A stretch of DNA of 64,000 nt from CAZDKK01 sp964603725 (lineage in GTDB: Bacteria; Eisenbacteria; RBG-16-71-46; CAIMUX01; WJJG01): positions 53,573 to 117,572 of the forward strand of contig CAZRWW010000006.1 of assembly GCA_964603725.1 (NCBI GenBank), read 5' to 3'. The position numbers and the translations under genes were made by a program. The notes under the pieces are model-generated. The model was not told the DNA's origin, made no database searches, and was given only the letters and a program-made list of their open reading frames with translations. Position 1 is the stretch's first letter. Each line of letters starts with the position of its first letter. Positions 49,408 to 57,380 of this stretch are shown piece after piece.

Positions 49408-52400
49408 ATGCGCGCTTGCCCGATTCCCCGCCCGGAGCACGGTGGTGCTACTCTAACCCTTATTCTAGGCCTTGCTTGGGCGCTTGGCTCTGCCGGGCTC
49501 ACGTCGCCCGCCGCTCGCGCAGCGGGGGCCGCCGCGCCGAGCGCGACGGCCAGCGGCGCAGGCGTGGCCGGGCGCGGCGTTGCGCTGGTCGACTTCGAGT
49601 CGGGCACCGCGCCCCTGACAAGCTACCCGGACGAGGATTTCGATCCCGACGCCTGGGAGATCCAATCGAGCGACACCTACGGCGGGACCGCCTATGCCCT
49701 GCGGCTGTGGGGCAACACCTGGAAGCAGCTCGGGATCGATCCTTATCCGCTGACGCGCGCGTCGGTGCTCCACGCCGCTCTCGAGAGCGAGGAACGCGGC
49801 GAGATCCAGTCGATCGGGTTCGGCGACGGATCGGGCACCGAGCTCTTCTACGTCGTCTCGGGCAGCCAGGTCGTGCTGAGCGACCGCTGGAACGTCGTCT
49901 ATCAAGGGGCCTACCCGCAGGAAGAATGGCACGGCTACCTCCTGCCGGTGGGCCGCGACTGGTTCGACACCTACGGCTACGAGCCGGTGATCGCCTACAT
50001 CGTGTTCGTCAACGATCGCGACACCAGCCACGGCGGGGTCACGCTGTTCGATGAGATCTACGACATCACGGAGGACCTGCCGATCGCGCCGACCGTCAAG
50101 GCGCAGGCGGCGGTGGGCGAGGTCGTCGCGCTGCCGCCGTCCGCGAGCGCCAGCGGCGAGCAGCTCTACCGCGTCGAAGTGCAGTTCGAAGCTCTGGTCT
50201 ACGATCCCGACAGCAACGAGCATGTGTTTCTCTGGGACTTCGGCGACGGCACGACCAGCGCGAGCGAGAGCCCCAGCCACAGCTTCACGGCCGTGGCGGA
50301 CTACACCTTCACGATCTCGCTCGACGTGACCGACGACACCGGGCTCTTCGGTCGCGACACCTGTCAGGTGTCGGTCGAGCCCGGCACGCCCAGCGGATTC
50401 CGCAGCATCAACTTCACGGGCGACGTCTTCACCGGCCGGGCCTACGAGGCGCAGGGTGGGCTCATTCAGACCTACGGGGTTGAATACCTGTTCGAGTTCA
50501 CGCGCGGCATTCTCGGGGACGCGGCCGACATCACGATGGTCAACGCCGAGTGTCCCTTCACGGACCAGGGCTCACCCCATCCCACCAAGAGCGTGGTCTT
50601 TCGCACCCGGCCCGCGAACATCGCCGGCCTGGTCTATGCCGGCGTGGACGTGGCCTCGGCGGCCAACAACCACATCATCGACTACGGCCTGCCGGGCCTG
50701 GTGCAGAGCCTCGAGGTCTTCGAAGAGGCGGGCATCGTCTACGGCGGCGCGGACGTGAACGAGTACTTCGCGACGCAGCCGGTCTACTACACGGAGGACG
50801 GGATCCGCCTCGGCTTCATCAACATGTGCAATCGCACCGGGCGGCAGTACGGCGAGCAGCCCTTCTTCGACGCCGGGTGCGACAAGTTCGGGTTGGCCTA
50901 CTGGCTGCAGCCCAACATCGAGCGCGCCATCGCCCAGGCCGAGAGTCTGGCCGACATCGTGATCTGCTTCCCACACAGCGGCGAGGAGTACGAGACCATG
51001 CCGCCCGAGGAGGGCGGCTGGGGCGTCCCCGGCCCGTCCCCCGACGATCCGCTCGAGGAGTGGAACAGCGACCCCTGGGCCACGGGGCTCAACCCGTGGG
51101 GCGTGCGGCCGGGCCCCTGGGAGATCGACCCGGACCAGTTGGCGCGCGCGGCGGCCGCGACGCATCCCGACCCCGAGCTCTGCCCGCCCTTCGTGCCGAT
51201 CGATCGCGCTCACGACGTGCGCTTCCGCATCTGGCCCGGCATGAGCGACCGCGAGCTGCGGCGGCACGCCGTGGACCTGGGCGCCGACGCGGTGATCAAC
51301 TCGCACCCGCACGTCCTGCAGGGGTTCGAGGTCTACAACGGCACCCTCATCGCTCACAGCCTGGGCAACTTCCTGATGGACCTCTACTATCCGGAGACGA
51401 TGCCGACCATCGTGCTGCACGCGCTCTTCGACAAGGAAGGCATCTACCGCTGGACGTTCAAGCCCGCCTTCATCGACCACTACATTCCGGTTCCGTCCCG
51501 CACGCGGCTGGCGCGCGAGATCATCGATCGCATGGCGGACTACTCGCGCCAGCTCGGCGCGGTCGTCGGCGCCGACTACGACGCGCCGCTTGGTGTGGTC
51601 TTCCTCGACCCGGCCCAGGCGATCCCGACCGTGACGCAGTCGCAGGGCGAAGCCGGGTTCTTCGAGAGCGAGCCGTACTGGTACTCGCGGCCGATCGCGC
51701 TGGCCGGCGCGGGCAGCCTGTCGCAGATCCTGTCGGTCGCCGGTGTCGATCCGCAGGCCTGCGAGGTCTGCTGGGGCCGCGAGGTGCTCTGGTTCGGGCG
51801 CTACGAGATGGAGGAAGAGGGCCACCACATGTGGCTGATGAACAGCTCGGACGAGTGGATCGATGATCAGATCTACTACGAGGGCGGCCATTCGCTCTGC
51901 TTGCACCGCGCCCAGGGCGCCGGCCAGAGCGTCGTCAACACGCTCGAGAAGCACCTGCCGGCTGTTCCCCAGGGGCGCTACAGCCTGTGCGGCTGGATGA
52001 AGACCGACAACGCCAAGAGCGCCAAGTTCTCGATGCGCTTCTACAATCAGCGCTACAACTGGAACCAGATCGCCACGCAGGACATGGGCACAGCCGTGAA
52101 CGGGACGTCGGACTGGACGTACTACACCCGGGATTTCACCGCTCCGGAAGAGGGCGTCTTCTTCAACCTGCGCGCGGCGCTGGACGCGCCGACGAGCGGC
52201 CACGCCTACGCGTGGTTCGACGACCTCCGCGTCGTGGAGTGGCTTGACTGGCAGTCGCTCGCGCTGCCGCACGACGTGCCCTACCCGAACAACTACCGCT
52301 TCGTGCAGCTGCGCGTGCCCGCGGCGGCGTCCGCGGTCACCGTGACGTACGAGGAGACGCGGCTGAGCGAGGGCGGCTTCGCGGCCGTCGCGGCCGCCGG

Positions 52401-52680
52401 CCAGCGGCCGCCGACGCAGGTGCTCTTCCGGGGCGCTTGGCCCAACCCGTTTTGCGCCGAGACCGCGCTGCGCTACCGCCTCGACCGCAGCGCCCGCGTC
52501 AGCCTCGAGGTCTTCGACCTCAACGGCCGACTCGTCGATACGCTCGCGCGCGACGAATGGAAGCAGCCGGGCTGGCACAACGCTCGCTGGCAGGCGGGCG
52601 GCGCGCCGGCGGGCATCTACTTCGCTCGGCTGACCGTCGAGGGCCGCGCGGAGGCGCGCAAGATGGTGGTCGTGAGATAA
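49408..52680 (+). CDS. Secreted CapA-type metallophosphatase-fold protein with PKD and sorting domains
   Basis: 1090 residues. Signal region 'LTLILGLAWALGSAGL'. An N-terminal jelly-roll-like domain is followed by a PKD domain ('FLWDFGDGTTSASESPSHSF'). The CapA/PgsA fold comes next: 'INFTGDVFTGRAY', 'MVNAECPFTDQGSP', 'VASAANNHIIDYG', 'IVICFPHSGEEYE', 'INSHPHVLQGFEVYNGTLI' and 'AHSLGNFLMD'. After it comes a carbohydrate-binding-like domain, and at the end a PNPF sorting domain ('GAWPNPFCAETALRYRL ... KMVVVR'). CapA proteins are linked to polyglutamate capsule production, but this one is exported and multi-domain, so a surface phosphoesterase role is an alternative. Confidence 0.85.
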   Translation: MRACPIPRPEHGGATLTLILGLAWALGSAGLTSPAARAAGAAAPSATASGAGVAGRGVALVDFESGTAPLTSYPDEDFDPDAWEIQSSDTYGGTAYALRLWGNTWKQLGIDPYPLTRASVLHAALESEERGEIQSIGFGDGSGTELFYVVSGSQVVLSDRWNVVYQGAYPQEEWHGYLLPVGRDWFDTYGYEPVIAYIVFVNDRDTSHGGVTLFDEIYDITEDLPIAPTVKAQAAVGEVVALPPSASASGEQLYRVEVQFEALVYDPDSNEHVFLWDFGDGTTSASESPSHSFTAVADYTFTISLDVTDDTGLFGRDTCQVSVEPGTPSGFRSINFTGDVFTGRAYEAQGGLIQTYGVEYLFEFTRGILGDAADITMVNAECPFTDQGSPHPTKSVVFRTRPANIAGLVYAGVDVASAANNHIIDYGLPGLVQSLEVFEEAGIVYGGADVNEYFATQPVYYTEDGIRLGFINMCNRTGRQYGEQPFFDAGCDKFGLAYWLQPNIERAIAQAESLADIVICFPHSGEEYETMPPEEGGWGVPGPSPDDPLEEWNSDPWATGLNPWGVRPGPWEIDPDQLARAAAATHPDPELCPPFVPIDRAHDVRFRIWPGMSDRELRRHAVDLGADAVINSHPHVLQGFEVYNGTLIAHSLGNFLMDLYYPETMPTIVLHALFDKEGIYRWTFKPAFIDHYIPVPSRTRLAREIIDRMADYSRQLGAVVGADYDAPLGVVFLDPAQAIPTVTQSQGEAGFFESEPYWYSRPIALAGAGSLSQILSVAGVDPQACEVCWGREVLWFGRYEMEEEGHHMWLMNSSDEWIDDQIYYEGGHSLCLHRAQGAGQSVVNTLEKHLPAVPQGRYSLCGWMKTDNAKSAKFSMRFYNQRYNWNQIATQDMGTAVNGTSDWTYYTRDFTAPEEGVFFNLRAALDAPTSGHAYAWFDDLRVVEWLDWQSLALPHDVPYPNNYRFVQLRVPAAASAVTVTYEETRLSEGGFAAVAAAGQRPPTQVLFRGAWPNPFCAETALRYRLDRSARVSLEVFDLNGRLVDTLARDEWKQPGWHNARWQAGGAPAGIYFARLTVEGRAEARKMVVVR

Positions 52681-52706
52681 GGCCGCGGGGTCAGGCGGTG
52701 CCGGCT

Positions 52707-52751
52707 CAGGCGCCGCGGGCCCAGGCGCCGCGGGCTCAGGCGCCGCGGCTC
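52707..52751 (+). repeat. 15-bp tandem repeat, three copies, noncoding
   Basis: Units based on CAGGCGCCGCGGGCT start 27 bp after the CapA-type stop codon. Confidence 0.85.
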
Positions 52752-52961
52752 CCATGGCCGCCGGCCATCCCGCCGTTGATCGATCGGATCGGGCTCCCGA
52801 TGGCTCCGGGGCCTCCCGGTCCGAGGTCGGCCTCTCCGTCTTCCCAGCTCTTTTGCCCCAAGGAACGCGGCCATCGCGCCCGAAGATTGACGGGGCAGCT
52901 CATGCACAGCCAGCCCACGAGGCAATCGCGCACGGATTCATCAACAGGGAGGACGAGGACC

Positions 52962-53768
52962 TTGGAAAACCAGAACACGTTCCAGCAGGGGCCCTACTGG
53001 GGGCCGTGGCAGCCGGGATTCCAGTGGCAGCAGGCGTCCTTCGGCCCCTGGATGCACCAGGGACCGATGTACCAGGGACCGATGCACCAGGGACCATGGA
53101 GCAGCCGCCCCATGGGCGGTCCAGCAACCCAGCCGGAGGAACAGGACAAGAGCGGCGAGAGCCCCGAGAGCTCCCAGCCCCGCGAAGGGTTCGGTGGGCA
53201 GTACGGAGGCGGCCCGTACCCGGGTCAGTCCGGATACGGCGGACAGGGCTACTTCGGTCAATTCGCGTGGAATCCTTTCTTCAACTGGAGCTGCAACCCC
53301 GCCGCGCAGCCGGCGGCGTCGTGGTACGCCAACCCGCACGGACCGGCGCAGAACTGGGACTTCCCCTGGTTCCAGGGCGGCTGGGGCAATCCGCAGCCGC
53401 ATTTCGCCTACCCCTACTGGCAGTTCGGACATGCGCACGGCCAGGCGGGGTATCCCTACGGTTCGTTCGGTTACCGTCACAACCCGGGGTACTTCGGCCG
53501 GCAGTTCGGCGGGTGGATGTTCCCAGGTTGGACGGCTTACGGCAATCCGTGGGGGCGCACGTTCTTCGGGACCACACCCGGATACGGCTCCTGGCCGTAC
53601 TGGGAGTCCAACTACGGCGGCCCGCGGTGGGCAACGCCGTACGGGTCGTACTTCGGGTCACTGTCCACACCCTCCTGGAACTTCCCGTGGGCCTGGAATC
53701 GAGGAACCTCGCCGTGGTGGTGTGAGTACTTAGGCTCACACGGCGGGGAGTTCACGACGGCGGCTTGA
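52962..53768 (+). CDS. Aromatic/Gly/Pro/Gln-rich low-complexity protein
   Basis: I favour the TTG at 52962 because GGAGG lies 9 bp upstream; ATG 52902 is an alternative. 268 residues. The composition is extreme: Gly, Tyr, Trp, Phe, Pro, Gln and Asn dominate ('FQQGPYWGPWQPGF', 'YPYWQFGHAHGQAGYPYGSF'), with few charged or aliphatic residues, no signal peptide and no membrane helix. Three 'MHQGP' pentapeptides come from a 15-bp repeat. This resembles prion-like or phase-separating regions and Tyr/Trp-rich structural proteins. A terminator-like hairpin follows 157 bp later. I know no family; expression is supported only by the ribosome binding site and by sustained composition. Confidence 0.6.
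   Translation: MENQNTFQQGPYWGPWQPGFQWQQASFGPWMHQGPMYQGPMHQGPWSSRPMGGPATQPEEQDKSGESPESSQPREGFGGQYGGGPYPGQSGYGGQGYFGQFAWNPFFNWSCNPAAQPAASWYANPHGPAQNWDFPWFQGGWGNPQPHFAYPYWQFGHAHGQAGYPYGSFGYRHNPGYFGRQFGGWMFPGWTAYGNPWGRTFFGTTPGYGSWPYWESNYGGPRWATPYGSYFGSLSTPSWNFPWAWNRGTSPWWCEYLGSHGGEFTTAA
53052..53096 (+). repeat. 15-bp tandem repeat, three copies, encoding M(H/Y)QGP
   Basis: ATGCACCAGGGACCG, ATGTACCAGGGACCG and ATGCACCAGGGACCA in frame within the aromatic-rich protein. Confidence 0.9.
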
Positions 53769-53925
53769 GCGAAGCTGCAAGGGAGGGCGGCAGAGATCTG
53801 AAAGCGCGAGGATTTTCATCCCAGACAGCTCCGTGAGGATGGCTTCCCGGACGGACCGGGCCGCATGCGACAATCGGCCGGGATTGGGGGAGGTGATCAG
53901 GGGACTGGTCTAGGGGACGGAAACC

Positions 53926-53956
53926 GGGGAGGTCTGCACAATAGGCAGGCCTCCCC
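53926..53956 (+). terminator. Hairpin terminator after the aromatic-rich gene
   Basis: A 12-bp stem GGGGAGGTCTGC / GCAGGCCTCCCC with one G-T pair and a 7-base loop, then TTGCTGTTTCCC. It lies 157 bp after the stop and 86 bp before the OsmC gene. Confidence 0.6.
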
Positions 53957-54041
53957 TTGCTGTTTCCCGCGAGGAGCGCCGGCCGGGGGTTGCATCTCCA
54001 GCGCGTGCGGGGTTAGCTGTGCGGCGGAGGAGGACGCACGA

Positions 54042-54521
54042 ATGTCGAATGGCCCGGACGTCAATCGCTCGCTGGCGGTCTGGCAGCGCGGCGCCCACTT
54101 CGATCACCACGTGGGCTCGATCACCTATGCCTCCGACGCCAACCTGGCAGGCGCGGCCGGCTTCCAGCCGGCTGGCCCCTCGCCGATGGAGATGCTCCTG
54201 GGCGCGCTGGCCGGCTGCTCGGGCGTCGATCTCGTGAGCATTCTCGAGAAGATGCGGGTTACCATTCAGGAAATGCGCATCGAAGTTGCAGCCGAGCGCG
54301 CTCCCGAGCATCCGCGCGTCTACACCCGCATCCACCTCGACTTCCATATCAAGACCGAGCCGGTTGTTCCCGCCAAGGTGCGGCGGGCCATCGCGCTGTC
54401 GGCCGACAAGTACTGCTCGGTGTCGGCCATGCTGGCGGCGAGCGCCCTGATCACCTATACGCTGCACTACGACGGGCAGCGGTACGAGGGGGCCTTCCAT
54501 GAGGCGCACGACGCGGGATGA
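54042..54521 (+). CDS. OsmC/Ohr-family protein
   Basis: 159 residues; GGAGGAGG before the ATG. The two conserved cysteines are seen as Cys59 in 'LLGALAGCSGVDLVSILEK' and Cys125 in 'SADKYCSVSAMLAA', with the preceding 'PAGPSPMEML' loop. Such proteins reduce organic hydroperoxides with the first cysteine attacking the peroxide. Its 3' end overlaps the Smr gene by 23 bp. Confidence 0.92.
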   Translation: MSNGPDVNRSLAVWQRGAHFDHHVGSITYASDANLAGAAGFQPAGPSPMEMLLGALAGCSGVDLVSILEKMRVTIQEMRIEVAAERAPEHPRVYTRIHLDFHIKTEPVVPAKVRRAIALSADKYCSVSAMLAASALITYTLHYDGQRYEGAFHEAHDAG

Positions 54522-54888
54522 TGACGGCGGCGGCGCGGCCCGCGATGGGGATGACGACGGCGACGGCGCCGCGCGGGACGCGGATGACGACGGCGCCGGC
54601 CCGGCGCGTGATGCCGATGACGACACCTTCGCCATCCCGATCACCGACGAGCTCGATCTGCACACGATTCCCGCGCGGGATGTCCCGGGCGTCGTGGCCG
54701 AGTATCTCCACGAGGCGCAGCGCGCCGGCCTGATCGAGGTGCGCATCGTGCACGGCAAGGGGATCGGCGTGCAGCGCGAGGCGGTCGCGCGCGTGCTGAG
54801 CGATCACCCGGCGGTGGCGTCGTTTGGCGCGGCCCCGGCGCATCGCGGGCACTGGGGCGCGACGATCGTGCGCCTGCGCCGGGTGTAG
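54499..54888 (+). CDS. Smr-domain protein with acidic repeat N-terminus
   Basis: 129 residues. The C-terminal ~80 form the Smr (MutS2 C-terminal) domain: 'DELDLHTIPARDVPGVVAEY' and 'IEVRIVHGKGIGVQREAVAR'. Stand-alone Smr proteins are nucleic-acid nucleases, some acting on RNA at stalled ribosomes. The N-terminus is three 11-residue repeats of the kind 'DDDGDGAARDA' from a 33-bp tandem repeat (about 54517-54615). The start overlaps the OsmC gene; a later start would remove the repeats and cannot be excluded. Confidence 0.85.
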   Translation: MRRTTRDDDGGGAARDGDDDGDGAARDADDDGAGPARDADDDTFAIPITDELDLHTIPARDVPGVVAEYLHEAQRAGLIEVRIVHGKGIGVQREAVARVLSDHPAVASFGAAPAHRGHWGATIVRLRRV

Positions 54889-54921
54889 AGGCCCTCGCCG
54901 CCGCGTCCGACCAATCCGGTC

Positions 54922-56467
54922 TCAGCGCGTCGGCTCGAAATCCGCGATCGACTTCTCGAGCAGGGCCTTGGCGTACTTGTAATTGTGCACGCCGTTGCTG
55001 CGGTCGGCCCGCACGAGTTGTTTTTTAATGGGGGGTGTTGTAACCCCCGGGGGGGCGTTGGCGCCGGCGGCCCCCCCCCCACCCCCCCGGGTGGTNNNNN
55101 NNNNNCGCCAGCTCGCCCGTGAGCTGCGCGAGCAGCCCGATGACCTCGGCGCGCCCCCGGCTCCAGGCGAGCGAGCTCGGGTTCGCATCGCGGTGGCACG
55201 CGCCGCAGCTCTGGTTGTCGTGCCGGAAGCGGTGGCCCGGCTGGCTGGTGCCGTCCGCGTAGTGGCACCGCACGCAGCCCGTGTTCACGATGTTGATGTG
55301 CGGCGACGAGGGCGGCGCGGCCAGATCGTACTCGTAGCCGCCCTCGCCGGCCAGCATCTGCGCCTGGGGGGCGTGCGGCGTCGCCAGCGGAGGGCTGCCC
55401 GCGTCGGTGTGGCAGCGGCGGCACAGGTCGTCATCGCGCTCGCAGCCCACGCGCAGGTCGCCGGCGTGCGTGCTCGCATGCGGGTCGTGGCAGGCGGCGC
55501 AGGTGATCGGCAACGGGCCTGCGGGCGCCTGGACGGGCGGAGCGCCGCTGGCGAGGCGCTCGATGAACCCCTGGGCCGTGTGGCAGCCGGCGCACTGCGG
55601 GTTGCCCCGCGCGGCTGCCGCCTCATGCGCCAGGGAGTGACGACTGCCGGCCCACTCCGACACCAGCTTGTGGTCGTGCAGAGCGACTTCGTGGCAGCGG
55701 CCGCATCCGGTCGGATTGACAGCCGTGCCGACCGCCAGAAGGAAGTCGCCCAGCGCTGCGGCGCCGTGAGACGGAATCGTGTCGCCGTGGGCGTCGGCCA
55801 GCGGCCCGTGGCAGCTCTCGCACTGCACGCCGGCCAGGCGCGCCACGGGCGCCTCGTCGAAGCCGCCGTTGTTGAGCGGCCGGCCTTCGGCGTTGGTGTC
55901 GCCGGCGCCGACGGTGTGGCACTTCAGGCAGGCGGGGGAGAACCCCGGATCGGCTTCGACGCCCGCGAACGCCCGGGCGTGCGCCGTCGCAACCCAGGTG
56001 TCGTAGTGTTGGCCGTGGCCGGCGACGTCGTGGCATTCGAGCCCGCAGAACGAGGCGCCCGCGTAGGCGGGCGCCTTGCGCGGCACGTACATGCCGACCG
56101 GGACGACGAGCGAGGTGGTGGCGCTCTCGGTCTGGTTGTAGGCCACGAGCGTGATCGTCACCACGGCCGGCTCGTCCGGGGCCTTCCAGCGGGCGTAGTT
56201 CTCGTCGACCACGACGAAGCGGCCGTGCGTCGCGCTCCAGCGGAAGGTCAGGCCCGCGCCCTCGCCGATCCCCCACATGTGCAGCGAGTCGCCCACGGAG
56301 GTCGACTCGGGGATCGCCACGATGCGGTCGAGTCGCACCGACGGGGAAGGGCAGGCCGTGCACTTCTTATCCTCGGAGCAGCCCGCCGCCAGCAGGAGGG
56401 CCGTGCCGGCAGCCAAGCTCGACAACGCGATCCAACGCCCCGCCTGCACGTTCCATCCCGCACTCAT
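54922..56467 (-). CDS. Multihaem cytochrome c lipoprotein (broken by an assembly gap)
   Basis: ATG at 56467 begins a lipoprotein signal with lipobox 'LAAGC'. An Ig-like domain follows, then eight CxxCH haem sites ('CLKCH', 'CESCH', 'CGRCH', 'CAGCH', 'CAACH', 'CRRCH', 'CVRCH', 'CGACH') and one site with three residues between the cysteines ('CGLECH'). The reading breaks at the 10-N gap (55096-55105); past it the end resumes in another frame as 'VRADRSNGVHNYKYAKALLE', a typical cytochrome terminus, with a stop at 54922. It would carry electrons in the periplasm or at the cell surface. Confidence 0.87.
55021..55105. other. Low-quality insert plus 10-N gap inside the cytochrome gene
   Basis: 55021-55095 is made of homopolymers (T6, G and C runs) unlike coding DNA, and 55096-55105 are N. 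The same pattern occurs at 29417-29490. Confidence 0.85.
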
Positions 56468-56837
56468 GTCTCTCGCCCTCGCACGCCTTCGTCTCCGCCC
56501 ATCGGACAGCCCTGGGTGGACTGCCGCACCCCCCATCCGCCGGCATGCCTGGGCTGCCCCACGGCGGCCACCCCGTCGCGGCCAGCGGCACGCGGCCGCC
56601 GGGCGGCGCCTGCCGCAGCCGGCGGGAAGCTACTGATTCCTTGCTAACACCCGGTGGGGGAGTTGACAAGGTGATTCAGGCGTCCGACCCGGGCCGCATT
56701 GGCCGCCGCGCGCCTGCGCCCCGCGCCATCCCCGAGCGTTCCGTGCCAAACCGCGGCTACCGCGCGCCCTCCCAGGCCGATAGTATCGAGACGACCCGCG
56801 CGGCGCATGCCCAACGCGGGTGAGAGGAGGGCGGGAC

Positions 56838-57284
56838 GTGGAACACACGGAACCCGAGGGCACGGAGCCCATCGGCCACACGGCGGACGTGGCGTTGCGC
56901 GTCTGGGCGCGCGACCGCGAGGGGCTCTTCCGCCAGGCCGCACTGGGCCTGCTGCGCCTCCTCACAGACCCGAGCCGCGTGCGGCCTGTGGAGAGCAGCG
57001 AGGTCGCGCTCGCGGGTCTGGATCTCGAAGAGTTGATGGTGACGTGGCTGAACGAGATCCTCTACCTGCACGACGTGGGCCGCCGGCGCTGGGCGCAAGT
57101 CGAGCGGGTGCGGATCGAAGAGGCAGACGAGGGTTTCCGACTGACCGCCGCGCTGGCGGGTGAGGTGTACGATCCGGACCGGCACCCGTCCGGTGTCGGG
57201 GTCAAGGCCGCCACCTATCACGGCCTGCGCATCGACCCGCGCGCATCGGACGGGTATGATCTCGTGATCGTGCTGGACACCTAG
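56838..57284 (+). CDS. Archease, RtcB activator
   Basis: GTG at 56838 has GAGAGGAGGG upstream; 148 residues. Family blocks: 'IGHTADVALRVWARDREGLF' with the metal-site Asp, 'VTWLNEILYLHDV' and 'VGVKAATYHGLRI'. Archease speeds the guanylation and turnover of the RNA ligase RtcB, whose gene begins 96 bp downstream on the same strand. Confidence 0.93.
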   Translation: MEHTEPEGTEPIGHTADVALRVWARDREGLFRQAALGLLRLLTDPSRVRPVESSEVALAGLDLEELMVTWLNEILYLHDVGRRRWAQVERVRIEEADEGFRLTAALAGEVYDPDRHPSGVGVKAATYHGLRIDPRASDGYDLVIVLDT

Positions 57285-57380
57285 GGCCGGCACAGGGGCA
57301 GGTGGGCGGTCGGGCCGGACGAGGGTCTGGGCACAAGGGCGGCGCGGGGCGACGTGCCGCGCTGCCGGGGGGAGCATGTC

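Noticed and set aside
50572..52755. A 727-codon open frame on the minus strand
   Set aside because: Opposite to the CapA-type gene; no motif or signal peptide.
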